Assembly (NCBI GenBank): GCA_902532565.1
Contig: CACAIR010000004.1
Coordinates: forward strand, 1-64,000
Origin: an uncultured Pelagibacteraceae bacterium
GTDB lineage: Bacteria > Pseudomonadota > Alphaproteobacteria > Pelagibacterales > Pelagibacteraceae
Direction of reading: 5' to 3'
DNA length: 64,000 nucleotides
Numbering within the stretch: the first letter of the stretch is position 1; each line of letters starts with the position of its first letter. The translations under genes and the position numbers were made by a program. The notes beneath the pieces are model-generated. The model saw only the letters and a list, made by a program, of their open reading frames with translations, did not search any database and had not been told where the DNA came from. This document shows, piece after piece, positions 44,046-53,521 of the stretch.

Positions 44046-46478
44046 ATGAAAACAAAAACTAAAGTTGTTGTAGTTGGTGGGGGTGTTGTAGGAGTTAGTG
44101 CTCTTTATCATCTTGCAAAAAAAGGTTGGTCAGATGTTGTTCTTATTGAAAGAAAAGAATTAACTTCAGGATCTACTTGGCACGCCGCAGGATTATTACC
44201 TTTGTTTAATATGAGTTATTCTGTCGGACAACTTCATAAGTACGCAGTTGATCTTTACAAAACACTTGAAGAAGAAACTGGAAAAAATGTTGGTTTTAGT
44301 GTTGTTTCAAATATTCGTTTAGCAAGTACAAAAGATAGAATGGATGAGTACCATCAATACGCAGGGGTTGCCCGAACTATTGGAGTAGATGTAAAATTTT
44401 TAACTCCACAACAAGTTAAAGAAATTTGGCCTTTGTGCCATACAGATGATCTAGTTGGTGCAATACAACACCCAGAAGATGGATATATTCAACCAGCTGA
44501 TTTAACACAAGCATTAGCAACAGGCGCAAGAAATAGAGGAGCAGAAATTTATAGAAACACAACTGTCATATCAATGAGACAAACTAAAGACGGATGGGTT
44601 GTGGAAACAGATAAAGGATCAATAGAATGCGAACATGTTATTTCATGTTCAGGAAATTTTGCGCGACAAACAGGTGAAATGGTTGGATTAGATATTCCAG
44701 TAATACCTGTTGAACATCAATACATAGTTACTGAACCTCATCCTGCAATTCAAAAAAGAAAAAAAGATGGATTACCAGAAATGGGAGTCTTAAGAGATAG
44801 TGATAGCAGATGGTACATGAGGGAGGAAGCTGGAGGATTAATTTTAGGTCCTTATGAAGATGGTGCACCAGCTTGTTATGTAGAAGGTCCATCAAAAAAT
44901 TCAGAATATGAATTATTTCAAGAAGACTTAGATAGATTAGCTCCACACATTGAAGGTGCAATTCATAGGGTGCCTGCGTTTGGAGAAGTTGGAGTAAAGA
45001 AAGTTTATAATGGAGCAATCTGTTATACTCCTGATGGAAATCCAATTGTTGGACCAGCTTGGGGTCTTAAAAATTTTTGGATTAATGAAGGACATAGTTT
45101 TGGAATAACAGCAGCAGGTGGTGCAGGCTGGCAATTAGCAGAGTGGATCATTGATGGTGAGCCCACAATTGATATGTTGGGAGTTGAACCAAGACGTTAC
45201 GGAAACTATGCAACCAAATCTTATTTAAAGGCAAAAAATGAGGAAGCATATAGTCATGTATTTATTGTTCATTATCCAGATGAAGAAAGACCAGCAGCAA
45301 GACCATTAAGAACATCTCCATGTTATGAACGAATGAAAAATTTAGGAGCAGTTTTTGGTCAGAAATTTGGATGGGAAAGACCTAATTTTTTTGCAACAGA
45401 TGGAATGGAACAAAAAGATGATTGGTCATTTAGAAGATCAAAATGGTTTGATGCGATTAAAAAAGAATGTCAGAATGTAAAAGAAAACGTAGGTCTTTTA
45501 GATATGACTGCGTTTGCAAAATGTAGAATTAGAGGACCTAAAGCAGAGGAATTCTTAGATTATTTAGTTGCAAACAAACTTCCAAAAAAAATTGGAAGGA
45601 TTAATTTATGTCATGCATTGAACACTAAAGGTGGAGTACATTCAGAATTTACAATAATGAAAGAAGCAGAAAATAGTTATTATCTAGTTTCTGCTGGAGC
45701 AAATTTAAGATTGGACCATGATTGGATAAAAAAATGGATGCCAGATGATGGATCTGTAATATTTGAAGATCTAACTAATAGTACTGGAGTTTTGGTAGTA
45801 GCTGGTCCAAAAGCTAGACAATTAATGCAAAAGGTTTCAACAGATGATTTTTCTAATGGGAACTTTAAATGGCTAACTGCAAAAAATGTAAATGTGGGAT
45901 ATGCACCGGTAAATGCTATGAGAGTAAACTTTGTTGGTGAGCTTGGTTGGGAATTACATCACCCAATTGAATATCAAAACCATATTTTCGATAAACTAAT
46001 GGAGGCGGGTAAAGATTTAGGGATTAAACCTTTTGGAATTAGAGCTATGAATAGTTTAAGAGTTGAAAAATCCTATAAACTAGTTGGCACAGAATTATCA
46101 ATTGAATACTCACCTTATGAATCTGGTCTTAATAGATTTATTCATCCAAACAAAGGTAATTTTATTGGTTTAGATGCTCTTAATAAATGGAGAGAAAAAG
46201 GCTTCAATAATAAATTAGTTACTTTAGAGGTGCATAACACTAAAGATGCTGATGTTTTAGGTAATAATCCAATTTTTAAAGATGGTAAAGTTGTTGGAAG
46301 AGCAACAGGAGGTGAATTTGGATTTAGATTAGATAAATCAATAGCCCTTGCAATGGTTAAGCCAGATTGTTCAAATGTAGGCGACAAATTACAAGTTGAT
46401 ATACTAGGTGAAATGTACGAAGCTACTGTCTTAGATGAAAGTCCATACGATTCAGAAAATAATTTATTGAGAGCTTAA
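44046..46478 (+). CDS. Dimethylglycine/sarcosine dehydrogenase-type enzyme
   Basis: An 810-aa protein with an N-terminal DAO FAD domain ([18 protein letters not shown], about 7-24). GSTWHAAGL contains His46, which by family knowledge carries covalent FAD. An FAO-type middle domain follows, then a C-terminal GcvT folate domain (about 460-810: [33 protein letters not shown]). It oxidises an N-methyl group and captures formaldehyde as methylene-THF. The stop overlaps etfB, whose product would accept its electrons. Dimethylglycine is the likely substrate; sarcosine and dimethylamine-related substrates are alternatives. Confidence 0.88.
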   Translation: MKTKTKVVVVGGGVVGVSALYHLAKKGWSDVVLIERKELTSGSTWHAAGLLPLFNMSYSVGQLHKYAVDLYKTLEEETGKNVGFSVVSNIRLASTKDRMDEYHQYAGVARTIGVDVKFLTPQQVKEIWPLCHTDDLVGAIQHPEDGYIQPADLTQALATGARNRGAEIYRNTTVISMRQTKDGWVVETDKGSIECEHVISCSGNFARQTGEMVGLDIPVIPVEHQYIVTEPHPAIQKRKKDGLPEMGVLRDSDSRWYMREEAGGLILGPYEDGAPACYVEGPSKNSEYELFQEDLDRLAPHIEGAIHRVPAFGEVGVKKVYNGAICYTPDGNPIVGPAWGLKNFWINEGHSFGITAAGGAGWQLAEWIIDGEPTIDMLGVEPRRYGNYATKSYLKAKNEEAYSHVFIVHYPDEERPAARPLRTSPCYERMKNLGAVFGQKFGWERPNFFATDGMEQKDDWSFRRSKWFDAIKKECQNVKENVGLLDMTAFAKCRIRGPKAEEFLDYLVANKLPKKIGRINLCHALNTKGGVHSEFTIMKEAENSYYLVSAGANLRLDHDWIKKWMPDDGSVIFEDLTNSTGVLVVAGPKARQLMQKVSTDDFSNGNFKWLTAKNVNVGYAPVNAMRVNFVGELGWELHHPIEYQNHIFDKLMEAGKDLGIKPFGIRAMNSLRVEKSYKLVGTELSIEYSPYESGLNRFIHPNKGNFIGLDALNKWREKGFNNKLVTLEVHNTKDADVLGNNPIFKDGKVVGRATGGEFGFRLDKSIALAMVKPDCSNVGDKLQVDILGEMYEATVLDESPYDSENNLLRA

Positions 46479-47227
46479 TGAAAATTTTAGTAGCTGTAAA
46501 AAGAGTTATTGATTACAACGTTCAGATCAGAGTTAAAGAAGATGGATCTGGTATAGTTACTGACAATGTTAAAATGTCAACCAATCCTCCTGACGACAAT
46601 GCAATAGAAGAGGCTGTGAAAATAAAAGAGGCAGGCAAAGCTACAGAAGTAGTTGCAATAACCGTTGGAGAAGAAAAAGCTCAAGAAACAGTTAGGAAAG
46701 CTTTAGCCGTTGGTGCAGACAGAGGTATTCATGTAAAAGTTGATGGAATTCTAGAACCACTTGCTGTTTCAAAAATTTTACAAAAAATAGTAGATAAAGA
46801 AAAACCAGATTTAGTATTTATGGGCAAACAAGCAATTGATGATGATTGCAATCAAACAGGCCAAATGTTGAGTGCTTTACTAAATTGGCCACAAGCAACA
46901 TTTGCTTCGAAGATTGATGTTAAAGATAAAAAATTAGAGGTAACTAGAGAAATAGATGAAGGTCTTGAAACAATTGAAATAAATGTTCCATCTATTGTAA
47001 CTTGTGATCTAAGGTTGAATGAACCAAGATATGCATCATTACCAAATATAATGAAGGCTAAGAAAAAACCTATTGAGGAGATTTTAGCTTCTGATTTAGG
47101 TGTAGATATATCATCAAGAATAGAACAATTAAAAGTAGAGGAGCCTCCAAAAAGAAAAGCAGGTATAAAAGTAGCAAATGTTGCTGAATTAGTTCAAAAA
47201 TTAAAAAATGAAGCGAAGGTAATTTAA
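46478..47227 (+). CDS. etfB: Electron transfer flavoprotein beta subunit
   Basis: A 249-aa ETF beta with [53 protein letters not shown] and [20 protein letters not shown], all standard. It overlaps the dehydrogenase stop by one base and abuts etfA, so electrons from the upstream flavoenzyme pass to this ETF. Cytoplasmic, soluble. Confidence 0.96.
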   Translation: MKILVAVKRVIDYNVQIRVKEDGSGIVTDNVKMSTNPPDDNAIEEAVKIKEAGKATEVVAITVGEEKAQETVRKALAVGADRGIHVKVDGILEPLAVSKILQKIVDKEKPDLVFMGKQAIDDDCNQTGQMLSALLNWPQATFASKIDVKDKKLEVTREIDEGLETIEINVPSIVTCDLRLNEPRYASLPNIMKAKKKPIEEILASDLGVDISSRIEQLKVEEPPKRKAGIKVANVAELVQKLKNEAKVI

Positions 47228-48180
47228 TGGCAGTTTTACTTATAGCAGAGCATAATAATAAAGAGTTAAGACCATTTACTCTTAATGCAGCTACAGCTGC
47301 ATCTCAAATTGATTCAGACGTTCATGCCGTAATTATTGGTCAAAACACCGTAGAAGCTGCAAAACAATTATCTGAACTCCCAGTAGTTAAAAAAGTACTA
47401 AGTGTAGAGGCAGCTCACTATGAAAACTTCACAGCAGAAAATTTTGCTCCAGTGATTGTTAAACTTGCAGAGAATTATTCTCATATTATTTGTTCAGCAA
47501 ATACATTTGGAAAAAATTTAATGCCAAGAATTGCTGCTTATCTTGATACTTCTCAGGTAAGTGATATTATTAAGGTAATATCACCAGATACTTTTTTGAG
47601 ACCAATTTATGCTGGAAATGCTTTTGCAACAATTAAAAGTAACGATACTAAAAAATGTGTAACTATAAGACCAACATCTTTTGATCCATGTGAAAGTACT
47701 GGGGGATCATCTTCAATTGAAAAAGTAGAAGCAAGTGAAGAATTTTCAAATACAAAATTTGTTAAAAGGGAAGAAATAAAATCTGACAGACCAGAACTTG
47801 GAACAGCAAGAATTGTTGTGTCAGGTGGAAGAGGAATGCAAAGTGGAGACAATTTTAAATTAATTACTGAAATTGCTGATAAGCTTGGTGCAGCAATTGG
47901 AGCATCAAGAGCAGCAGTGGATGCAGGATATATAAGCAACGATCATCAAGTTGGTCAAACAGGAAAAGTAGTAGTGCCAGATTTATATATCGCTATAGGA
48001 ATTTCAGGTGCAATTCAGCATTTAGCAGGAATGAAAGAAAGTAAAGTGATAGTTGCAATTAACAAAGATGGAGAAGCACCCATTTTTAGTGTTGCAGACT
48101 ACGGTCTAGAGGCAGACTTATTTGAGGCTATACCTCAGTTCATGGAAGAATTGAACAAATTAAACACTATACAAAAATAA
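47227..48180 (+). CDS. etfA: Electron transfer flavoprotein alpha subunit
   Basis: A 317-aa ETF alpha: the C-terminal FAD domain shows VVSGGRGMQSGDNF, SRAAVDAGYISNDHQVGQTG and GISGAIQHLAGMKES. It forms the heterodimer with EtfB. The gene overlaps etfB by one base. It is followed by the membrane acceptor ETF-quinone oxidoreductase. Confidence 0.96.
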   Translation: MAVLLIAEHNNKELRPFTLNAATAASQIDSDVHAVIIGQNTVEAAKQLSELPVVKKVLSVEAAHYENFTAENFAPVIVKLAENYSHIICSANTFGKNLMPRIAAYLDTSQVSDIIKVISPDTFLRPIYAGNAFATIKSNDTKKCVTIRPTSFDPCESTGGSSSIEKVEASEEFSNTKFVKREEIKSDRPELGTARIVVSGGRGMQSGDNFKLITEIADKLGAAIGASRAAVDAGYISNDHQVGQTGKVVVPDLYIAIGISGAIQHLAGMKESKVIVAINKDGEAPIFSVADYGLEADLFEAIPQFMEELNKLNTIQK

Positions 48181-48203
48181 TCCTTACAGTTAAAAACTAA
48201 TTT

Positions 48204-49823
48204 ATGTCTAGAGAATCAATGGAATATGATGTTGTTATCATAGGTGGAGGTCCATCTGGTTTATCTACAGCAATAAAGTTAAAACAATTAGATTCAAGTT
48301 TGAATGTTTGTTTGTTAGAAAAAGCTTCAGAAATTGGAGCCCATATATTAAGTGGAAATGTTTTTGAAACACGTGCACTAGACGAATTAATACCTAATTG
48401 GAGAGAATTAAATTCACCAATTAAAACAAAAGTAACAAAAGAAAAATTTTTATTTTTAGGAAAAACAAAATCATTAAGTTGGCCTACATGGCTTCTTCCA
48501 TCAGTACAACAAAATCATAAAAATTATATTATAAGTTTAGCAAATTTATGTAGATGGCTTGCTGAACAGGCTGAAACTTTAGGTGTTGAAATCTTTCCAG
48601 GTTTTCCTGCAAGTGAAATTTTATATAACGAAGATGGATCAGTTAAAGGTGTTATAACTCAAGATATGGGAATAGATATAGATGGAAATAAGAAGGATAG
48701 TTTTGAACCAGGAATTGAGCTTTTAGGAAAAGTAACAGTTTTTGCTGAAGGTTGTAGAGGTCATTTAGGAAAACAACTTATTAAAAAATTTGAATTAGAC
48801 AAAGGTAAAGACCCTCAACAATATGGAATAGGATTTAAAGAAATTTGGGAAATAGATGATAAAAATCATGATGAGGGTTTAGTAATGCACACCGCTGGAT
48901 GGCCATTAGATAATAGTACTTATGGCGGAAGTTTTATGTATCATGCAGAGAATAAACAAGTTTTTTTAGGGTACGTAATTGGTCTAGATTATAAAAATCC
49001 CCATTTATCTCCATATGATGAATTCCAGAGGTTTAAAACACATCCAGCGATTAAAAAAATTATAGAAGGTGGAAAAAGAATTTCATATGGAGCTAGAGCA
49101 CTAATAGAAGGTGGATTTCAAAGTTTACCAAAAATGTACATGCCTGGAGCTTTATTAGTTGGTTGTGATGCTGGAACTTTAAATATGCCAAAGATTAAAG
49201 GTTCTCACACCGCAATGAAAAGTGGAATAATTGCTGCGGAAACAATTAATTATCACTTTAAAAAGGGAGACAATTTATCTGTTTATGAAAAAATTTTTAA
49301 AGAGAGTTGGTTATATAAAGAATTATATAAGGCAAGAAATGTTAAACCAAGTTTTAGCTGGGGATTAATTTTAGGAATTATATTTACAGGAATAGATCAA
49401 ATATTATTCAGAGGAAGTCTTCCATTTACTCTAAAACATAGGCATGCCGATCATGAAACATTAAAACCCGCTAATCAAATGCCGAAAATAGAATATCCAA
49501 AATACGACAACGTCTTTACTTTTGATAAAACAAGCTCTGTATACTTAACTGGTACTAATCATGCAGACAATCAACCTGTTCATTTGAAACTAAAAGACCC
49601 TAATTTACCAATTAATTATACGCTAGAAAAATATGATGAGCCTGCTCAGAGATATTGTCCAGCTGGAGTTTATGAGGTTCAAAAGGAAAACAACGAAAAT
49701 AAATTTGTCATTAATTCTCAAAATTGCATTCACTGTAAAACATGTGATATTAAAGAGCCTTCTCAAAACATCATGTGGGTAACTCCAGAGGGTGGAGGTG
49801 GCCCAAAATATGGAAATATGTAA
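48204..49823 (+). CDS. Electron transfer flavoprotein-ubiquinone oxidoreductase
   Basis: A 539-aa protein with an N-terminal FAD motif VVIIGGGPSGLSTAIKL and GAHILSGNVFETRALDEL. The quinone/membrane-associated middle includes GSHTAMKSGIIAAE, and the C-terminal 4Fe-4S site is in RYCPAGVYEV followed by NCIHCKTCDIKEP. It takes electrons from ETF into the quinone pool at the inner membrane. With the three preceding genes it makes a complete N-methyl-dehydrogenase to quinone route. Confidence 0.95.
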   Translation: MSRESMEYDVVIIGGGPSGLSTAIKLKQLDSSLNVCLLEKASEIGAHILSGNVFETRALDELIPNWRELNSPIKTKVTKEKFLFLGKTKSLSWPTWLLPSVQQNHKNYIISLANLCRWLAEQAETLGVEIFPGFPASEILYNEDGSVKGVITQDMGIDIDGNKKDSFEPGIELLGKVTVFAEGCRGHLGKQLIKKFELDKGKDPQQYGIGFKEIWEIDDKNHDEGLVMHTAGWPLDNSTYGGSFMYHAENKQVFLGYVIGLDYKNPHLSPYDEFQRFKTHPAIKKIIEGGKRISYGARALIEGGFQSLPKMYMPGALLVGCDAGTLNMPKIKGSHTAMKSGIIAAETINYHFKKGDNLSVYEKIFKESWLYKELYKARNVKPSFSWGLILGIIFTGIDQILFRGSLPFTLKHRHADHETLKPANQMPKIEYPKYDNVFTFDKTSSVYLTGTNHADNQPVHLKLKDPNLPINYTLEKYDEPAQRYCPAGVYEVQKENNENKFVINSQNCIHCKTCDIKEPSQNIMWVTPEGGGGPKYGNM

Positions 49824-49828
49824 TTAAA

Positions 49829-49990
49829 TTATAAAAATTTTAAAAAAATTACTATTACTCCTATAATAACAAGCCATATTAAAAAATTATTAAAAAAAAT
49901 TTTTCTGTTTTTATTTGCATAAATAAATCCAGGTAAAATTAATACCAATATTAATAATAGATAAACAACTGATAAAAAGCCATCATTCAT
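49829..49990 (-). CDS. 53-aa membrane protein
   Basis: The minus strand between the ETF-QO and DUF2237 genes encodes a 53-residue frame from ATG 49990 to TAA 49829. It has two hydrophobic segments (SVVYLLLILVLILPGFIYA and FLIWLVIIGVIVIFLKFL) separated by NKNRKIFFNN, giving a two-helix hairpin. It is six bases downstream of the DUF2237 gene on the same strand, so it may end the hisI-DUF2237 transcript. The family is not recognised. Confidence 0.55.
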   Translation of the reverse strand: MNDGFLSVVYLLLILVLILPGFIYANKNRKIFFNNFLIWLVIIGVIVIFLKFL

Positions 49991-49996
49991 CAAATA

Positions 49997-50371
49997 TTAT
50001 GATAGATCAATTGCAAATTTTTTAAGTGTTTCAATTGGTAAAACTTTAAGAGTATTTTGATGGGTGCTTTTAAGATAAATTGGACAACCTTTTCCTGCTT
50101 CAACAGCTTTGGCATACCAGCTAGCACAAACACACCATCCATCTCCATCTTTTAAACCAGAAAACCCAAACTCTGGATGTGGGGTAATTAAGTCATTTCC
50201 AGCTTCTTTACACCATTCTAAAAATTCAGATGTAACTTTTGCACATACTGTATGAACACCATGATCATTCTCATCTGTGTTACAACAACCGTCTCGATAC
50301 CATCCAGTCAATGGATCAAGTGAACATTCTTCTAAGTCTTGACCTAGAACATTTTTCTGTTTTTTTTTCAT
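49997..50371 (-). CDS. DUF2237 family protein
   Basis: A 124-aa cysteine-rich cytoplasmic protein: NVLGQDLEECSLDPLTGWYR, DGCCNTDENDHGVHTVCA and GDGWCVCASWYAKAVEAGKG match DUF2237 closely. Function unknown; several cysteines suggest metal or redox binding. It directly follows hisI with no gap. Confidence 0.9.
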   Translation of the reverse strand: MKKKQKNVLGQDLEECSLDPLTGWYRDGCCNTDENDHGVHTVCAKVTSEFLEWCKEAGNDLITPHPEFGFSGLKDGDGWCVCASWYAKAVEAGKGCPIYLKSTHQNTLKVLPIETLKKFAIDLS

Positions 50372-50839
50372 TTATATTTTTGTGGGATTAGGTTGATCCT
50401 TATAAACTTCTTCAGGATCAAATTTTTTTTCTTTTTCAGTAAATTTCATTTCTACTTTTCGTCCATTTTCAATTGGCCCAAGTGGAATAGATCTATAAAA
50501 ACAAGATCGATAACCAACATGACAGCTAGCTCCGTTGCCAATATCAACAGTTAACCAAATAGAGTCTTGGTCATCATCAATTTTGATTTCAGTTACTTTT
50601 TGAACAAAACCGCTTGTTTTACCTTTATGCCAGATAGTTTTTCTTGATCTGCTGAAATAATGAGCTTCTTTTGTTTCAATAGTTTTTTTTAATGCTTCAA
50701 CATTCATATAACCATGCATCAAAATTTCTTTTGTTTGAGAGCACATTGTAACAACAGGTATTAATCCATCATTATCAAATTTAGGTGAAAGAAGATTTCC
50801 TTCTTCAATTTCCAGCACATTTTCTCTTTTTTTGAACAT
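50372..50839 (-). CDS. hisI: Phosphoribosyl-AMP cyclohydrolase
   Basis: A 155-aa HisI with HGYMNVEALKKTIETKEAHY, FSRSRKTIWHKGKTSGF, and the zinc-binding cysteine region GNGASCHVGYRSCFYR. It opens the purine ring of PR-AMP in histidine synthesis. It lacks a fused HisE domain. It is the first gene of a short minus-strand unit and is divergent from folE. Confidence 0.95.
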   Translation of the reverse strand: MFKKRENVLEIEEGNLLSPKFDNDGLIPVVTMCSQTKEILMHGYMNVEALKKTIETKEAHYFSRSRKTIWHKGKTSGFVQKVTEIKIDDDQDSIWLTVDIGNGASCHVGYRSCFYRSIPLGPIENGRKVEMKFTEKEKKFDPEEVYKDQPNPTKI

Positions 50840-50915
50840 ATTCGGTGATTATGTAGCACATATCTAGATATATTAAATATTTTAAAAATGCACATTTATA
50901 TGTATAAAACGCATC

Positions 50916-51530
50916 ATGAAATTAGTTAAAGATATAGATAATAATCAAAATTCAAAAAAGATTTCAGACAAGGAAGCCGAAGAAGCTTTTAAAACTATTT
51001 TAACCTGGATGGGCGAGGATCCAAGTAGAGAAGGATTATTAGAAACTCCAAAAAGAGTTGTTAAGGCATTTAAAGAGTATTTTAAAGGCTATACAGAAGA
51101 TCCCATCCAGGTTTTAGATAAAACTTTTGGTGATGTGGATGGGTATGATGACATGGTTATACAAAAAAATATCTCTGTTCAGAGTCATTGCGAACATCAT
51201 ATGGCGCCTATTATAGGTAAAGCTCATGTAGCTTATATTCCAAATAAAAGAGTTGTTGGATTAAGTAAATTAGCGAGAGTTGTTGAAGTTTTCTCTAAAA
51301 GATTACAAACTCAAGAAAGACTAACTATGCAAATTGCTAATACGCTAATGGAGGCTTTAGACGCTAAAGGAGTTGCGGTTACTATAGACTCAACCCATCA
51401 GTGTATGACCATGAGAGGAATTAAAAAAGAGCAAGCAACAACAGTTACAAATTATTATTTAGGCCAATTCAAAGAGGATCTAAGTTATCAAAATAGATAT
51501 TTAAGGTTAATTAGCAATTCAAAAGATTAA
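50916..51530 (+). CDS. folE: GTP cyclohydrolase I
   Basis: A 204-aa FolE: ILTWMGEDPSREGLLETPKR, SHCEHHMAPIIGKAHVAYIP, VVGLSKLARVVEVFSKRLQ and THQCMTMRGI, with the zinc ligands in CEHH and HQC. It starts folate synthesis, which fits the heavy use of THF in this genome's methyl metabolism. It is followed two bases later by the AcuI-like gene. Confidence 0.96.
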   Translation: MKLVKDIDNNQNSKKISDKEAEEAFKTILTWMGEDPSREGLLETPKRVVKAFKEYFKGYTEDPIQVLDKTFGDVDGYDDMVIQKNISVQSHCEHHMAPIIGKAHVAYIPNKRVVGLSKLARVVEVFSKRLQTQERLTMQIANTLMEALDAKGVAVTIDSTHQCMTMRGIKKEQATTVTNYYLGQFKEDLSYQNRYLRLISNSKD

Positions 51531-51532
51531 AA

Positions 51533-52534
51533 GTGTCAGATCAATTTAAAGCATTAGTTTTAAATCAAGAAGGTGACAACTTTACAAGAGAAGTAAAATC
51601 AGTAGATAAAAGTTTTTTAAAACATGGTGATGTCACTGTCAAAGTAGATTATTCAGACCTTAATTTTAAAGATGGGATGATTTTAAAAAACGGCGGAAGA
51701 TTAGTAAAAGAATTTCCTCACATCCCTGGAATCGATTTTTCAGGAACTGTCGTTGAAAGTGAAAATTCAAAGTTTAAGTCAGGTGATCAAGTAATTTTAA
51801 CTGGGTTCAGAGTTGGAGAAATCTTTTATGGTGGTTATTCACAAATGGCAAAAGTCAATGGTGATTTTTTAGTTAAAAAACCAAATGACCTTACAACCAA
51901 GCAAACAATGATTTTAGGAACTGCAGGCCTCACTTCTTTGATGGCTGCATTTGCAATTAAAACAAGAGAAGAAATATTACTTGGCGCAAAAGTAAATGAT
52001 GTTTTAGTTACTGGGGCATCAGGAGGAGTAGGTAGTATCGCAGTAATGATACTGAATAAAATGGGATACAATGTGACAGCTGTATCTGGTAAAGATTCAA
52101 AAGCAGATTATCTTAAATCGTTAGGTGCTAAAAATGTTATAAATCGTAGTGAATTTGATAAAGATCCTAAGCTTATAGACAAGGGTTTGTGGGATGGAGT
52201 AGTTGATACTGTCGGTGGAAAAATTTTAGCAAATGCAATTGTTCAAACCAATTCAAATGGAATTATTGCAGTCTGTGGTAATGCTAGTACTAATGAGCTT
52301 AACACTAATGTTATTCCATTTATGTTACGAGGAATAAAACTTTGGGGAATGGACTCTGCTAATTGCAGTATCAAGAGAAGAGAATTTATTTGGGGTGAAG
52401 CAGCAAAACTAATTGACTTTAATTTAATAGAAAAATCGGTTCAAACAGTTAGCTTGGAGGAGTTAATTAAAACTTATCCTAAAATATTAAATGGGGAAAT
52501 TTCTGGGAGAGTTTTGGTTGATTTAAATAAATAA
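51533..52534 (+). CDS. acuI: Acrylyl-CoA reductase AcuI / YhdH-type oxidoreductase
   Basis: A 333-aa medium-chain dehydrogenase without zinc, starting at GTG 51533. Marks are KVDYSDLNFKDGMILKNGGR, FPHIPGIDFSGTVVES, GTAGLTSLMAAFAI, VLVTGASGGVGSIAVMIL and GMDSANCSIKRRE. These match the YhdH/AcuI subgroup, which reduces acryloyl-CoA with NADPH in acrylate and DMSP metabolism. It overlaps the following LysR regulator by one base. General quinone reductase annotation is the alternative. Confidence 0.82.
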   Translation: MSDQFKALVLNQEGDNFTREVKSVDKSFLKHGDVTVKVDYSDLNFKDGMILKNGGRLVKEFPHIPGIDFSGTVVESENSKFKSGDQVILTGFRVGEIFYGGYSQMAKVNGDFLVKKPNDLTTKQTMILGTAGLTSLMAAFAIKTREEILLGAKVNDVLVTGASGGVGSIAVMILNKMGYNVTAVSGKDSKADYLKSLGAKNVINRSEFDKDPKLIDKGLWDGVVDTVGGKILANAIVQTNSNGIIAVCGNASTNELNTNVIPFMLRGIKLWGMDSANCSIKRREFIWGEAAKLIDFNLIEKSVQTVSLEELIKTYPKILNGEISGRVLVDLNK

Positions 52535-53424
52535 TGGATTGGGATAAACTTAAGATTTTTCATGCAGTTGCAGAGGCAGGAAGTTTTACTAATGCTACTG
52601 TTAATTTAAACCTTAGTCAATCTGCAATTAGTAGACAAATTCAATCTTTAGAACAGGATCTAAAAGTTCAATTATTTGAAAGACATGCAAGAGGGCTCAC
52701 ACTTACAGAAAATGGAGAATATGTTTTTAAGACTGCTCATGAAGTTATCAGCAAATTGAAAGAAGTTGAAACTTCTCTAGGAGATCAAAAAAATAAACCC
52801 ACTGGCAAATTAACAATTACAACAGTTAGAAGTTTCGGTACTCATTGGTTAACACCAAGAATTGAAGAATTTATGCGTCTAAACCCTGAAGTAGAAATAG
52901 AGCTTATTTTCGAGGACAAAGAATTAGATTTAAGCACCAGACAAGCAGATATTGGTATTTTTATGAGAAGACCAAAACAACTAAATTATATTCAAAAAAA
53001 ATTGATTGATCTTAAATACTTTATATATGGTTCAAATAAGTACTTAGAGAAACATGGTATGCCTAAGACGATAGCTGATTTAAATAAGCATAAATTTATA
53101 TCTTTTGGCAAAGGGGCACCATCACCAGTTTATAATCCAGATTGGGCGCTTAAATTAGGAATGCATGATGGAAAAAAACGAAAGACTATTATGAAGGTTA
53201 ATAGCGTAATGGGACTGCTTTTAGCAGTAGAGGCTGGTGTTGGTTTAGCTGCACTACCAGAATATCTTGTAAGTAATTCAAGAAATATAATCAAAGTTCT
53301 TCCAAAATCAGAGGGACCAATCACGGAAGCACATTTTGTTTATCCTCAATCTTTAAAAAACACAGCTAGAGTAACAGCTTTTAGAAATTTCTTATTTAGC
53401 AAAATAGGCGACTGGAAGTCCTAA
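52534..53424 (+). CDS. LysR-family transcriptional regulator
   Basis: A 296-aa LysR protein with an N-terminal helix-turn-helix (about residues 17-36: SFTNATVNLNLSQSAISRQI) and a C-terminal effector domain (VEIELIFEDKELDLSTRQAD; LAVEAGVGLAALPEYLVS). It is translationally coupled to acuI (TAATG), so it likely controls acuI or a related pathway. The inducer is unknown. Confidence 0.92.
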   Translation: MDWDKLKIFHAVAEAGSFTNATVNLNLSQSAISRQIQSLEQDLKVQLFERHARGLTLTENGEYVFKTAHEVISKLKEVETSLGDQKNKPTGKLTITTVRSFGTHWLTPRIEEFMRLNPEVEIELIFEDKELDLSTRQADIGIFMRRPKQLNYIQKKLIDLKYFIYGSNKYLEKHGMPKTIADLNKHKFISFGKGAPSPVYNPDWALKLGMHDGKKRKTIMKVNSVMGLLLAVEAGVGLAALPEYLVSNSRNIIKVLPKSEGPITEAHFVYPQSLKNTARVTAFRNFLFSKIGDWKS

Positions 53425-53446
53425 AAGACTGCGACACTATTGCGAT

Positions 53447-53483
53447 TGATAATCATTCTCAATGAGAATAGTTCTCATTCTCA
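53447..53483 (+). promoter_or_regulatory. Overlapping Fur-type operators upstream of the iron importer
   Basis: Three overlapping 7-1-7 inverted repeats lie in the 97-base gap: TGATAATCATTCTCA (53447-53461), ATTCTCAATGAGAAT (53455-53469, perfect) and TGAGAATAGTTCTCA (53463-53477), with a further half-site TTCTCA at 53478-53483. The pattern fits Fur boxes and is placed 38 bases before the iron-binding-protein start. Confidence 0.75.
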
Positions 53484-53521
53484 TTAAATCATGCGGAAGA
53501 ACTAGGAATAACGGAGAATAA

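Noticed and set aside
44728-45134. Two overlapping frames antisense to the dimethylglycine dehydrogenase gene
   Set aside because: Low-complexity His/Leu-rich translation with no motif; shadow of the sense gene.
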